64,000 nucleotides of DNA from Marinomonas arctica (GCF_003259225.1 NZ_QHJF01000005.1:62001-126000); one strand, 5' to 3'. Counted from the first letter of the stretch, positions 40,326 to 50,142 are shown. Notes: generated by a model not told the origin, from the letters alone. Made by a program: numbers and translations.

Positions 40326-40364
40326 AAACCCCATAAACGCACTGCACGTTTATGGGGTTTATTA
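40326..40364. terminator. Terminator between ldtD-type gene and rlmM
   Basis: AAACCCCATAAACG (40326-40339) and CGTTTATGGGGTTT (40347-40360) form a perfect 14-bp stem with a 7-nt loop. An AT-rich tail on each side allows use by both convergent transcripts. Confidence 0.85.
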
Positions 40365-40395
40365 AAACTCAAAATTACACACGTGTTTACAGTCA

Positions 40396-41448
40396 CTACC
40401 TAACCATAATGCAAACGGTCACTTCTTCACGATCATGATAAAGGTGTTTTACTTGATAATGGTAACCTACTCCCGCTTTTTTCAACATCGCCTCAATGGC
40501 TTGTAAACACAGCGAGACTTCTTGATATCGCTTTTTCATTGGCAGTTTTAAATTAAAAATCGCACGCCTTGTCCAGCCATTGGCTAACCACTTAGCCATC
40601 AGTTCAGCCACCTTCATAGGACGCTCAACCATATCACACACCAACCAATCAACCGTGTAAGGGGGCTCAAACTTAAACCCATCGGCTTTTTCGTGCTGCA
40701 CCAAGCCCGTAGACATTAACTCTTTTTGCATAGGACCATTATCAATGGCAATCACATGAATGCCTTTTTTAACAAACTGATACGTCCAGCCACCAGGAGC
40801 AGCCCCCAAGTCAACCGCCGTCATTCCTTCCGTTAAATCCGCCTCAAGAGCGCGCTCTGGGACAAATTGCAAAAAAGCCTCTTCTAGCTTTAGAGTTGAG
40901 CGACTTGGGCCCGCTGCAGGAAAGCGCAAGCGACGAATTCCCATGGGAAACTCACTACGACATGCAGCATACGATACGCCCAAATAAGCAGACTCTCCGT
41001 CAAGCATAAACACATGATGACGCACACCAACCGCCTTGTTACGCAAAACGCCTGACTTTTTCCAGCCTTCCCGTAGGGGTTTTTCAAGTTTTTTGATCAA
41101 ATTCGATAACGCTTTCGCATCATTAGTATCGGCGGTTTCTATCCAAATATCTTCAGCCAATGGCAACTCTCGAGCCGCTTCAAGCAAAGATTCAACTCGG
41201 CCACCCTGCTCCAATGCAATCACATCGTTAACCGCAATAATCTGACGTGCAAATATAAGACGATTGAAATCCAGCTGCTGTATCAATAGCTCACCAGCAT
41301 CCGACTGATCAAAGTTATACACAACATAACCCGTATCTGGAGCCACCTTAGCGTAGCCGTAAAATCCTTTGCTACTTGCGATCTCAGACAACTCTGCCGC
41401 ACAATCTTTTTCAAAACCTTGACGGCAATAAACCAAAACATTTTTCAT
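40396..41448 (-). CDS. rlmM: 23S rRNA (cytidine-2498-2'-O)-methyltransferase RlmM
   Basis: RlmM adds a 2'-O-methyl group to C2498 of 23S rRNA. The 350-residue protein has an N-terminal THUMP-like domain (about 1-165), then the RrmJ/FtsJ-type methyltransferase with SAM motif AVDLGAAPGGWTYQF, IAIDNGPM and the VDWLVCDMVERP segment. Length and motifs match YgdE of E. coli. Confidence 0.95.
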   Translation of the reverse strand: MKNVLVYCRQGFEKDCAAELSEIASSKGFYGYAKVAPDTGYVVYNFDQSDAGELLIQQLDFNRLIFARQIIAVNDVIALEQGGRVESLLEAARELPLAEDIWIETADTNDAKALSNLIKKLEKPLREGWKKSGVLRNKAVGVRHHVFMLDGESAYLGVSYAACRSEFPMGIRRLRFPAAGPSRSTLKLEEAFLQFVPERALEADLTEGMTAVDLGAAPGGWTYQFVKKGIHVIAIDNGPMQKELMSTGLVQHEKADGFKFEPPYTVDWLVCDMVERPMKVAELMAKWLANGWTRRAIFNLKLPMKKRYQEVSLCLQAIEAMLKKAGVGYHYQVKHLYHDREEVTVCIMVR

Positions 41449-41485
41449 TACAATTCCTTCTCAAGTAGGCATCGTTCCTACTGAG

Positions 41486-42166
41486 TTATATTGATGACTT
41501 TCTAGAGGGCCATTTTACAACTGACTCACCCAGTTGGGCCGTAACAAAAGCAGACAATTCAGGCGAAAAATATGCCCCAAATCTAGGCAAGCTAACATAA
41601 CGCACTGCCTCACCTTGCCAATCAAATTGCAGAGAATAAGCATGCAGATATCCCCTATCAGCTTCCTCCCCACCATACCTAAGGTCTCCTAGAATAGGCG
41701 ACCCAAGACTCTTGAGCGCCACACGAATCTGATGAGTTTTGCCAGTCAAAGGCCTGACAAGAAACACTCTACTCCCTTGAAAAGAAAGAGAAAAAAACTG
41801 CGTAACCGCTAAATTTTCCCTAGTGTTAGTTAATTTCCACTGACCTCTTCTACTGGGCACCATACCACCCACAATAGTACCTTGTTTTTTCTTTGGTTTT
41901 TTTGCGGACAACGCCAAGTAACGCTTTTCCATCTCATGACTTTCAAACATTTTACCAAACGCAGCGGCAGCTTTAGCATTACAGGCAACGATCAATAATC
42001 CAGACGTCATTTTATCTAAACGATGCACTGGATAAAAAGTGTTCTCAGGGAAGGAGCAGGCCAAAAACTGCATCACTCCGACTTCCTCAGACTCTGCATG
42101 GAAACTCATGCCTGCAGGCTTTTCAATAACCCAGTAGTCATCACTACGGAACAATACTTCGAGCAA
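41486..42166 (-). CDS. RluA-family RNA pseudouridine synthase (Rlu-like)
   Basis: A 226-residue pseudouridine synthase without an S4 domain. The catalytic aspartate is D51 in HRLDKMTSG, and the family C-terminal motif is LTGKTHQIRVALKSLGSPILGD. It belongs to the small Rlu-like group near TruC, and the target uridine is not known. Translation starts at TTG (42166) behind a well-spaced GAGG. Confidence 0.88.
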   Translation of the reverse strand: MLEVLFRSDDYWVIEKPAGMSFHAESEEVGVMQFLACSFPENTFYPVHRLDKMTSGLLIVACNAKAAAAFGKMFESHEMEKRYLALSAKKPKKKQGTIVGGMVPSRRGQWKLTNTRENLAVTQFFSLSFQGSRVFLVRPLTGKTHQIRVALKSLGSPILGDLRYGGEEADRGYLHAYSLQFDWQGEAVRYVSLPRFGAYFSPELSAFVTAQLGESVVKWPSRKSSI

Positions 42167-42270
42167 AACGGCCTCATCACGAATAAATAAAGGAAAAATA
42201 GATTAGCCAACAAGTTTATCCACAGAGAAAGTGGACAACTCATATGTCAACAAAAAGAAGCGATTATATT

Positions 42271-43380
42271 TTAGTTTTGATAATTAGACTGCGCAGACAG
42301 CCTATTTCGACCACTGCGCTTAGCCTCATATAAGCCTTTATCAGCTTGCGCCAATATCTCTTCATAACGAGACACACTGGACTCTATCGACGCCAAGCCG
42401 ATACTGATAGTAACTGGGATAACAATGCCATGCTCAGTCTCGATCAACATATCTTCGACTGATTGCCTCATATGCTCCATAATACGCTCAGCAGCGTTCA
42501 GGGTAGTGTTGGGCAATATGACAATAAACTCTTCACCGCCATAACGACCAATTTTATCTTGAGGGCGTATCACTGACGCCATCAGTTTAGATACCTTAGA
42601 CAACACCAGATCACCGGCCTCATGACCAAACGTATCATTAATTTTTTTAAAGTGATCTAAGTCCACAATAGCAAACACACAAGATTCTCTATTAATCACC
42701 GAGTCAGCAAAAATATTGACCGCATCCGCCAACACCTTTCTTCGATTGGATAACCCGGTTAACTCATCTTTTTCGGCTAAAATGCGCAAGTGTCGATTGA
42801 CCGACTTTAGCCTGTTCATCACCAAATGTATCACCATGGCGAAGTAGAATGACACGGAGAAAAACACCAATACAATCACTGCATGTTGATCAATCTTGGT
42901 CAGATAAAGACCTCTTGTATCTAATAATTCACAAGCTAGAAACAAGAGAGCAGAAACACAGACAACCCAGTATTTGGTTGAGCGCTGATCAGAACGGAAA
43001 ACCACAAAAGAGTAGGCAACAACATTCACAAAAAGCCAATGAAGACCACTGTTTGTGCCAAAGTAAAACAAACTGAGAATGCCAATCTGCACAATCTTAA
43101 TAATCGGCATTAATACTTGCGCGCGATAGAAATATCCTCTGTAGTTATAACGCAAACCAATCAAGCCTAAAAACAATCCAACAAAGGAAAAAATCGCAAC
43201 AGAAGGCATGCATCGCGATGTAAATACAATTAGCATTAGCACTGAGCTAATGCAAAACATCATGTAAGAAAAATTCACCACATGCTTTTGATTAAGGTCA
43301 TTACCATACTCGTCGTCAAAACCGAGATTCAAAAGCTTTTCTGTGATTTTTTTTATTGAAGAAAACACTATACCCCGCAC
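42271..43380 (-). CDS. Membrane-bound GGDEF diguanylate cyclase
   Basis: A 369-residue protein with about six hydrophobic helices (about 30-195) followed by a GGDEF domain (about 205-365). The active motif RYGGEEF is intact and an inhibitory-site RPQD lies exactly five residues before it, so product feedback by c-di-GMP is likely. A single N-terminal membrane sensor of this MASE-like kind has no assigned ligand. The start is probably GTG (43380), though a GTG four codons later is also possible. Confidence 0.9.
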   Translation of the reverse strand: MRGIVFSSIKKITEKLLNLGFDDEYGNDLNQKHVVNFSYMMFCISSVLMLIVFTSRCMPSVAIFSFVGLFLGLIGLRYNYRGYFYRAQVLMPIIKIVQIGILSLFYFGTNSGLHWLFVNVVAYSFVVFRSDQRSTKYWVVCVSALLFLACELLDTRGLYLTKIDQHAVIVLVFFSVSFYFAMVIHLVMNRLKSVNRHLRILAEKDELTGLSNRRKVLADAVNIFADSVINRESCVFAIVDLDHFKKINDTFGHEAGDLVLSKVSKLMASVIRPQDKIGRYGGEEFIVILPNTTLNAAERIMEHMRQSVEDMLIETEHGIVIPVTISIGLASIESSVSRYEEILAQADKGLYEAKRSGRNRLSAQSNYQN

Positions 43381-43806
43381 TTACAATCCGCATTAAGAGC
43401 CATTAGACTTAACCAGAGTATTTGCTACTTTGTGTTCGCAAAAAACCACTAGACGCGCAAAAAAAGTTTCCATTAACTAAATACCAAAACTCGTATTCTA
43501 CAGAATAGCCTTTCTTTTTCCTATTCATTTGAGCAAAGAAACATCGCTCTAAATAAATAACATTCTTATAAAACAGTCTAAGACAAACACCCGAAACTTT
43601 CGTATTCTACGCCACAATATTTGCCAGCTCCATTGGCATGAATATTGATTAGCATAAAGCCAGTATATCTGTTTCAGACAGCAAACATTAACTAATCGGT
43701 CAAATAAGTAAAAAACGAACATAATGCGCCCCATAATAGAGCAAACAACACCCAAAAAAGTGCATTCTTTCATTGATGTAACCTTGAATAATAAGGTGTC
43801 AGAACA
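43381..43806. other. 426-bp intergenic region upstream of the nucleoside ABC importer
   Basis: AT-rich sequence between a divergent diguanylate cyclase gene and the importer operon. No credible coding frame, purine riboswitch core or PurR box was recognised. A short TGCCA/TGGCA hairpin lies near 43622-43638. The importer promoter must lie here, but I cannot place it. Confidence 0.4.
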
Positions 43807-45366
43807 TTGAAAACACACAACTCGGTATCACGCCTTGAGCTTGCGAACATTACCAAGCAATACCCAGGCTGCCTTGCCAACGACAATATAAGCCTGACTC
43901 TAATGCCAGGAGAGATCCACGCCTTACTCGGCGAAAACGGCGCCGGAAAAAGTACTCTGGTGAAAACCATTTATGGTGTGGTTGCACCAGATAAAGGCGA
44001 CATCATTTGGGATGGCAGAGAAGTCAGCATCAAATCACCCTCTATCGCTAGAGACCTAGGCATTGGTATGGTATTTCAGCATTTTTCGCTGTTTGAAACG
44101 CTGACCGTCAGCCAAAACATTGAGCTCTGTCTAAGCAAAGCTCAATTGAATAACATTGGTGATTTGGCGGATAGGATCAAAAAACTATCGGCAGAATATG
44201 GTTTAAACGTTGATCCAAGTCGCTACATACACTCTCTTTCTATTGGCGAAAGACAAAGAGTGGAAATTATGCGTTGTCTTGTACAGTCGGTGAAACTGCT
44301 CATATTAGATGAACCGACTTCAGTACTAACACCACAGGAAGTATCTGGACTGTTCGACGTATTACGCACTCTTTCAAAAGAAGGCTGTAGTATTCTATTT
44401 ATCAGCCATAAACTGCATGAAGTCACTGAAATTTGCCATAAAGCCACTATTCTCCGTGGCGGAAAAGTAGTGGATACCTGTATCCCTAATGAAGAAACGC
44501 CCGCCACCATTGCCAAAATGATGGTGGGCGAGCTGGCCGAACAAGAGGCGGGGTACATCAAAAGAGAAGGCACAAACGTTATATTCAGCGTCACCAATTT
44601 GTCTCTGCCATCCAAACACCCTTTCGGCACAGCGCTAAAAGACATCAATCTTACGTTAAAAGCTGGCGAAATATTAGGCATTGCTGGGGTTGCGGGCAAC
44701 GGACAAGACGAACTCATGGCCATAATTAGTGGCGAGGACGCCCGCAATGTCAAACAGGCTATTTCACTGAATAACCTCGACATTGGTCATTTGCATGCCG
44801 GCGAAAGGCGAAAACTGGGCATGGCCTACGTCCCTGAAGAACGTTTAGGTCGGGGAGCAGTGCCAGATATGAGCCTAACAGAGAACACCCTGTTAACACA
44901 CAGCGACGGCTTTGTTAAAAACGGACTCGTACAGTGGCAAAGCATCAAAAATTACACTCAGACGCTTATTACCAAATACAAAGTGAAATGCCATGGCGAG
45001 TTTTCTGAAGCGAAAAGCTTAAGTGGCGGCAATCTACAAAAATTTATTATGGGTCGAGAAATTGGCCAAAACCCAAAAGTATTAATTTGTGCCCACCCAA
45101 CGTGGGGAGTTGATGTGGGCGCCGCGCTTGCCATTCATCAAGCCTTACTCGAGCTTCGAGATCAAGGGGCCGCCATTTTGCTCATCTCAGAAGACATAGA
45201 CGAGCTGTTTTTATTGGCTGACAGAATGGCCGCCGTTTGCAACGGACATTTATCCCCCTTGGTGAAAACAGAACACACCAACATCGACCAAATAGGTCAA
45301 TGGATGGCAGGAACTTTTATCAATAACACATCGGTGTGTGCACAAGAACAAGAGGCTAAGGCATGA
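43807..45366 (+). CDS. Nucleoside-type ABC importer, tandem ATP-binding protein
   Basis: A 519-residue protein with two ABC domains, the RbsA/NupA layout. Domain 1 (about 8-240) has Walker A LLGENGAGKSTL, signature LSIGERQRVEIMR and Walker B LLILDEPTSVL. Domain 2 (about 255-505) has the degenerate AGVAGNGQDELM, signature LSGGNLQKFIMGRE and Walker-B-like VLICAHPTWGVD, lacking the usual acidic pair. It starts at TTG (43807) and overlaps the permease gene by 4 bp. With a BMP-type binding protein and adenine deaminase downstream, purine nucleoside or base uptake is inferred. Confidence 0.9.
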   Translation: MKTHNSVSRLELANITKQYPGCLANDNISLTLMPGEIHALLGENGAGKSTLVKTIYGVVAPDKGDIIWDGREVSIKSPSIARDLGIGMVFQHFSLFETLTVSQNIELCLSKAQLNNIGDLADRIKKLSAEYGLNVDPSRYIHSLSIGERQRVEIMRCLVQSVKLLILDEPTSVLTPQEVSGLFDVLRTLSKEGCSILFISHKLHEVTEICHKATILRGGKVVDTCIPNEETPATIAKMMVGELAEQEAGYIKREGTNVIFSVTNLSLPSKHPFGTALKDINLTLKAGEILGIAGVAGNGQDELMAIISGEDARNVKQAISLNNLDIGHLHAGERRKLGMAYVPEERLGRGAVPDMSLTENTLLTHSDGFVKNGLVQWQSIKNYTQTLITKYKVKCHGEFSEAKSLSGGNLQKFIMGREIGQNPKVLICAHPTWGVDVGAALAIHQALLELRDQGAAILLISEDIDELFLLADRMAAVCNGHLSPLVKTEHTNIDQIGQWMAGTFINNTSVCAQEQEAKA

Positions 45367-46430
45367 TCCGCATTCAAGCTCGCACTGAGCCAAGCTCATT
45401 AATGAAAGTAGCCTCTCCGCTACTGGCTATTTTGTTAACCTTGATTTTTGGCGGCATTCTATTTTCTGCCATAGGTAAATCGCCCTCACAAGCATTACAC
45501 GTACTACTGATCGCGCCATTGGCAGACAGTTATAACATTGGTGAAATGTTCGTCAAAATGGGCCCTCTTCTGCTTTGTGCAGTGGGATTATCCCTATGTT
45601 ATCGAGCAAACATGTGGAATATCGGTGCAGAAGGGCAATTGTTAGCAGGGGCATTAGGCGGCTCTGCCATGGCACTTTACTTCATCGACTCAGATTCGGC
45701 ATTGGCTTTGCCCATTACCCTATTGGCAGGCATTGCTTCCGGAATGATTTGGGCTGCCGTCCCTACCTTTTTAAAGCTGCGCTTTAATTCAAATCTCATA
45801 TTAACCACCATTATGTTCAACTACATCGCTCTGTATTTATTGATTTGGGCGGTGCATGGACCATTAAGAGATCCACAGGGGTTTGGCTTTCCAGAATCCG
45901 CCATGTTTACGGATGCCACTTTACTGCCCACGCTGTTTGAAAATAGCCGCATCCATCTTGGTATTGTTTTTGCCATTCTGTCTGGCATCATCGGATGGTT
46001 TATCTTGAGTAAAACCCACCTAGGCTTTCAAATACGCGTCTTTGGTGCCGATGAACCCGCGGCAAGATACGCCGGTTTTAATAGTAAAAAATTAAGTTGG
46101 TTCGTCATGCTATTTGCAGGCTCATTGGCTGGCCTAGCAGGGGTCAGCGAAACCATAGGCCCCATCGGACAGCTGGTACCGAATGTGTCCCCGGGCTACG
46201 GTTATTCCGCCATTATTGTCGCGTATTTAGGTAGGCTCCACCCGCTGGGGGCTATCATTGCCGCTGTTTTTATGGCCGTTATTTACATGGGTGGCGATCT
46301 GGCCCAAATCGAAATGGGCATTCCTGTTGCCGTGGTCAGTATGTTTCAAGGGATTTTACTTTTCTTCCTCTTGGCCTGTGATTTTTTCATTAATAACCGC
46401 CTCAGCTTTTCAAATCAAGCGACAAACTAG
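45363..46430 (+). CDS. Nucleoside-type ABC importer permease 1
   Basis: A 355-residue inner-membrane permease of the BPD_transp_2 family with about eight to ten helices. Family motifs are GLSLCYRANMWNIGAEGQLL, MFNYIALYLLIWAVHGPLRDP and AEGLAGVSET-like ALAGLAGVSETIGP near the C terminus. It pairs with the next gene as the heterodimeric channel. The start overlaps the ATPase stop. Confidence 0.9.
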   Translation: MIRIQARTEPSSLMKVASPLLAILLTLIFGGILFSAIGKSPSQALHVLLIAPLADSYNIGEMFVKMGPLLLCAVGLSLCYRANMWNIGAEGQLLAGALGGSAMALYFIDSDSALALPITLLAGIASGMIWAAVPTFLKLRFNSNLILTTIMFNYIALYLLIWAVHGPLRDPQGFGFPESAMFTDATLLPTLFENSRIHLGIVFAILSGIIGWFILSKTHLGFQIRVFGADEPAARYAGFNSKKLSWFVMLFAGSLAGLAGVSETIGPIGQLVPNVSPGYGYSAIIVAYLGRLHPLGAIIAAVFMAVIYMGGDLAQIEMGIPVAVVSMFQGILLFFLLACDFFINNRLSFSNQATN

Positions 46431-46439
46431 GAGCACATC

Positions 46440-47372
46440 TTGGATTCAGATCTTATCGTACAAATCTTATTTGCCGCTGTAAAAACAGGCACGCCACTGC
46501 TCTTTATTGCCCTTGGCGAGGTCATTTGCGAGAAATCAGGCATATTAAACCTAGGTCAAGAAGGCATGATGTTAATGGGTGCTGTGGTTGGCTTTTTAGC
46601 CGCCTACTCTACTGGAAATATGGGGTTTGGTGTTCTTGCCGCGATGATAATGGGCAGTACCATGAGCCTGATTTTCGCCGTATTAGTCTTGCAGCTTGGT
46701 GCCAATCAAGTCGCCACTGGACTGGCCTTAACGATTTTTGGTACGGGCTTAAGTGCTTTTGTGGGGGCGGGTTTTGTCGGTCAAACCATTCAAGGTTTCC
46801 CCCCCATCGCCATCCCATTATTGTCTGATATTCCTTATCTAGGACGCATTCTTTTTAACCATGATATTTTAGTGTATTTCTCCTTTGGCATGACCGCAGT
46901 GTTGTTTTACGTGGTCAATAAAACCCGCATTGGCTTAACGCTCAAAGCCGTAGGGGAGAATCCTAACGCGGCAAACGCGATTGGCATACCGGTACTCAAA
47001 GTACGCTATTTAGCCATCATGTTTGGCGGCGCCATGGCGGGGATTTCAGGGGCTTACATGTCGCTCGTTTATACCCCTATGTGGGTAGAGAACATGACCG
47101 CTGGACGAGGATGGATTGCCCTGGCACTGGTTGTTTTTGCTTCATGGCGAATTGGACGAATCATGCTAGGAGCCTATCTATTTGGTTTGGCGAGCATTAT
47201 GCATCTGGTATTACAAGGTATGGGATGGTCTATTTCTCCCAACTTACTGGCCATGTTGCCTTATGTGGCGACCGTCGTTGTCATGGTGATTATTAGTGCC
47301 GACCATTTCAAAGAAAAATTACTAGCGCCTCGTTCATTGGGCAAACCCTTTGACCCAAGAAACATGGCGTAA
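46440..47372 (+). CDS. Nucleoside-type ABC importer permease 2
   Basis: A 310-residue second permease of the same family: FIALGEVICEKSGILNLGQE and GMMLMGAVVGF at the N terminus, GLTLKAVGENPNAANAIGI in the cytoplasmic coupling region and GGAMAGISGAYMSLVYTPMW. It begins at TTG (46440) behind AGGAG. The substrate-binding gene follows after 66 bp with its own strong ribosome site. Confidence 0.9.
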   Translation: MDSDLIVQILFAAVKTGTPLLFIALGEVICEKSGILNLGQEGMMLMGAVVGFLAAYSTGNMGFGVLAAMIMGSTMSLIFAVLVLQLGANQVATGLALTIFGTGLSAFVGAGFVGQTIQGFPPIAIPLLSDIPYLGRILFNHDILVYFSFGMTAVLFYVVNKTRIGLTLKAVGENPNAANAIGIPVLKVRYLAIMFGGAMAGISGAYMSLVYTPMWVENMTAGRGWIALALVVFASWRIGRIMLGAYLFGLASIMHLVLQGMGWSISPNLLAMLPYVATVVVMVIISADHFKEKLLAPRSLGKPFDPRNMA

Positions 47373-47438
47373 CAAGATCATTAACCATTACTTCACTATT
47401 GAAGACAATAAAGCCTTAGGGCACAAAAGGAGCGAGAA

Positions 47439-48506
47439 ATGAAACTGAAAAGTTTGCTGGTTAGTTTGGGGCTTTTAGCGGGGGCCGCTGCGGTTCAAGC
47501 AGAAGAGCCATTAAAAGTTGGTTTCATCTATGTTGGCCCAGTTGGCGATTTAGGTTGGAGCTACGAGCATGACATGGGCCGTAAAGGCTTAGAAGAGTAT
47601 TTTGGTGATAAAGTCAAAACCACTTTTGTTGAAAACGTGCCAGAAGGTGCCGATGCAGAACGTGTTATTACTCAGTTAGCAAAAGCCGGAAATGATCTTA
47701 TTTTTACAACCTCTTTCGGTTTTATGAACCCAACAGTGAAAGTTGCAAAACGCTTTCCAAATGTGAAATTTGAACACGCAACAGGCTATAAACTGGATAA
47801 AAACTTAGGTACTTATGTATTGCGTACCTATGAAGGTCGTTATATCTCTGGTGTAGCGGCAGGAATGATGACCAAAACCAACACCATTGGCTATATTGGT
47901 TCTTTCCCAATCCCTGAAGTTATCCGTGATATCAATGCGGCTTACATGGGTGCCAAAAGCGTTAACCCTGATGTAAAAATGAAAATTGTCTGGGCAAACA
48001 CTTGGTACGATCCAGGCAAAGAAACTGATGCCGCAAACGCACTCATGGACCAAGGTGTTGACGTCATGCTGCAACACACAGACAGCCCAGCTCCGCTCAT
48101 TGCTGCAGAGAAACGTGGTCTACGCGCTATTGGACAAGCTTCGGATCAAAGTAAATTTGCACCGGAAGCTCACATCTTTTCCGTACGTGACGACTGGACG
48201 CCTTACTATGTTAAACGCGTACAAGCGGTCATGGATGGCACATGGAAAGCGCAAGATTTCTGGGGTGGATTCCAAGATGATATGCTAACGCTTGCGTCTA
48301 TTAACCCAAATCTACCAGCGGACGTACGAGCCAAAATTGATGCCACTCACGATGCCATCAAATCCGGTGCATTCAAACCCTTCACTGGACCAATCAAAGA
48401 CAACAAAGGCAATATCGCCGTACCCGCTGACCACTCCTTAACCGATGTAGAACTTGCTCAGGTTAACTGGTACGTGGAAGGTATTACCGACGAAATTCCA
48501 CGTTAA
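47439..48506 (+). CDS. BMP-family ABC transporter substrate-binding protein
   Basis: A 355-residue periplasmic binding protein of the Bmp/PnrA family, which binds purine nucleosides or related compounds. The signal peptide ends at AVQA (about residue 21). Typical segments are VGFIYVGPVGDLGWSYEHDM, GNDLIFTTSFGFMNP and GADVMLQHTD-like GVDVMLQHTDSPAP. There is no lipobox, so it is soluble in the periplasm. The following hairpin probably ends the importer transcript. Confidence 0.92.
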   Translation: MKLKSLLVSLGLLAGAAAVQAEEPLKVGFIYVGPVGDLGWSYEHDMGRKGLEEYFGDKVKTTFVENVPEGADAERVITQLAKAGNDLIFTTSFGFMNPTVKVAKRFPNVKFEHATGYKLDKNLGTYVLRTYEGRYISGVAAGMMTKTNTIGYIGSFPIPEVIRDINAAYMGAKSVNPDVKMKIVWANTWYDPGKETDAANALMDQGVDVMLQHTDSPAPLIAAEKRGLRAIGQASDQSKFAPEAHIFSVRDDWTPYYVKRVQAVMDGTWKAQDFWGGFQDDMLTLASINPNLPADVRAKIDATHDAIKSGAFKPFTGPIKDNKGNIAVPADHSLTDVELAQVNWYVEGITDEIPR

Positions 48507-48526
48507 TACGTTTGCTGTAATTTTTT

Positions 48527-48573
48527 ATATACGGCCAGCTCTGCTGGCTGTATATTCCCCTGTTTTTTAAACC
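48527..48573 (+). terminator. Probable terminator after the BMP gene
   Basis: TATACGGCCAGC (48528-48539) pairs with GCTGGCTGTATA (48543-48554), with one G-T pair and a 3-nt loop. A six-base T-run follows a short spacer at about 48563-48568. Confidence 0.65.
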
Positions 48574-48664
48574 ACACTCACAAAACATTGCCAGCCATTC
48601 TTTTTCATCTTCGCTTTTATCGCTATATTTAAGAATTCAAGGCACAGCAACGAAAGGGAAACCT

Positions 48665-49672
48665 ATGGAAACACTGATCGAACTATCAAAGAAAATGCCT
48701 AAAACGGAACTTCACTTACACATAGAAGGAACTTTTGAGCCAGAGCAGATGTTTGCCATTGCACAACGAAACCAGGTTGAACTGAAATACCATACCGTTG
48801 AAGCATTAAAAGCGGCCTATCAATTCACTAACTTGCAAGACTTTTTAGATCTGTATTACCAAGGCATGTCTGTATTGCTTCACGAAGCGGATTTTTACGA
48901 TCTCACCATGGCATACCTTAGCAAGGTTCACAGCGAAAACGTCGTGCATGTAGAGATCTTTTTTGACCCTCAAGGACACCTTTCTCGTGGCGTCCCTTTT
49001 GATACGCAAATCAACGGCATTTATAACGCCCTCAAAGACGCAGAAACAAAATGGGGCATGACATTTAAACTCATCATGTCTTTTCTCAGACATTTAAGCG
49101 AAGAAAGTGCTTTTGAAACACTTGAGCTGTCCAAACCGTTTTTGCCGTTAATCGACGGAGTTGGCTTAGACAGCTCTGAAGTGGGTCACCCACCAGAGAA
49201 ATTCTTGCGCGTTTTTGAAGCCTGCAAAGACCTTGGCCTAAAAGTCACCGCCCATGCGGGAGAGGAAGGTCCGCCAGAGTACGTATGGCAAGCAATCGAT
49301 CAAATCGGTGTCGATAGAATTGATCATGGCAATAGAGCACTGGAAGACGACCAACTTATTGAAGAAATCAAAAAGCGCGGCCTAACATTAACGGTATGCC
49401 CTTTATCCAATTTAAAGCTTTGTGTCGTTAATGACATGAAAGACCACCCGATTAAAACCATGTTAAAACGTGGTCTGAACGCCACAGTCAACTCAGACGA
49501 CCCTGCGTATTTTGGTGGCTATATGGCCGACAACTACGCATCATTAATTACTCATACAGGCATTAGCAAAGAGGAATTATTGCAATTGGCGCAAAATGGT
49601 ATAACGGGGAGTTGGATGGAGAACAATTTAAAAGAAAAACACCTAGCGCAGTTACGCACCCTGTTCGCCTAA
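48665..49672 (+). CDS. Adenine deaminase (adenosine-deaminase superfamily)
   Basis: A 335-residue metal-dependent hydrolase. Metal ligands are visible in H17/H19 (ELHLHIEG), H197 with catalytic E200 (THAGEEG-like), and D278/D279 (NSDDPAYFGGY). The HLHIEGT form and CPLSNLKLCVV region match the bacterial adenine deaminase subgroup (PA0148-like, adenine to hypoxanthine) better than true adenosine deaminases, which read HxHLDG. It lies after the purine-type importer, so salvage of imported purines is the likely role. Adenosine as substrate cannot be excluded. Confidence 0.88.
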   Translation: METLIELSKKMPKTELHLHIEGTFEPEQMFAIAQRNQVELKYHTVEALKAAYQFTNLQDFLDLYYQGMSVLLHEADFYDLTMAYLSKVHSENVVHVEIFFDPQGHLSRGVPFDTQINGIYNALKDAETKWGMTFKLIMSFLRHLSEESAFETLELSKPFLPLIDGVGLDSSEVGHPPEKFLRVFEACKDLGLKVTAHAGEEGPPEYVWQAIDQIGVDRIDHGNRALEDDQLIEEIKKRGLTLTVCPLSNLKLCVVNDMKDHPIKTMLKRGLNATVNSDDPAYFGGYMADNYASLITHTGISKEELLQLAQNGITGSWMENNLKEKHLAQLRTLFA

Positions 49673-49684
49673 CATTTTTATCCG

Positions 49685-49735
49685 CCACATTGGTGAAAGG
49701 TAGATTGAATGGATCACTCCTTTTCGTCAATGTGG
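49685..49735. repeat. Inverted repeat between adenine deaminase and DUF2750 genes
   Basis: CCACATTG (49685-49692) and CAATGTGG (49728-49735) are perfect arms with an imperfect inner pairing of GAAAGG with CCTTTTC. It could fold as a long hairpin at the end of the deaminase transcript. The T-rich tail lies 13 bases further on. Confidence 0.35.
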
Positions 49736-49773
49736 TAAGATTTCGTTTTTTACGACTGAATTGAGACCATCCC

Positions 49774-50142
49774 ATGTCAAACCTAATCCCTCTTGATGAT
49801 ACTTTTTACCGTTTGCCCAGCCGTGAACGCTATGAGCATGTTATAAAACTCGTAAAAAAAGGCTCGTCTGTGTGGACACTCGCTGATACTGAAGGCTGCT
49901 TGATCATTGATCTTGGCAGCGACAAAGTATTACCCATTTGGCCGACGGAAGCCTTAGCAGTGGCTTGGGGCGAAAAAGATTATACAGGGTTCAATAGTCT
50001 AGAAATCAATGCCGTGGATTGGGCCGCAAAATGGCTGCCGGGCATGCAAGGCGATGGTTTTTCAGTGGGCGTCGCACCAAATCTTGCGGGTGAATGCATT
50101 GTATCATCCGCGGAAGAACATGGCGCCGACTTAAAAATCTAG
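49774..50142 (+). CDS. DUF2750-family protein
   Basis: A 122-residue soluble protein of the DUF2750 family, recognised from RYEHVIKLVKKGSSVWTLAD, LPIWPTEALAVAW and INAVDWAAKWLPGM. No function is known. No signal peptide or membrane segment is visible. It is followed 13 bp later by the DUF2946 gene, which may share its transcript. Confidence 0.8.
   Translation: MSNLIPLDDTFYRLPSRERYEHVIKLVKKGSSVWTLADTEGCLIIDLGSDKVLPIWPTEALAVAWGEKDYTGFNSLEINAVDWAAKWLPGMQGDGFSVGVAPNLAGECIVSSAEEHGADLKI

Noticed and set aside
43633..43650. A sigma-54-like element (GG then GA spaced by 10) upstream of the nucleoside ABC importer.
   Set aside because: The -12 element lacks the essential GC and no enhancer-type sites were seen.
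43381..43806. A purine riboswitch for the importer operon.
   Set aside because: None of the conserved junction or loop motifs of the purine aptamer was found on the plus strand.
43549..43818. An 89-codon minus-strand frame in the intergenic region before the importer.
   Set aside because: Cys/Trp/Phe-rich translation without motifs, no ribosome site, and overlap with the importer start.
44223..44783. A 186-codon minus-strand frame inside the ABC ATPase gene.
   Set aside because: It is the complement of a gene with intact Walker and signature motifs.
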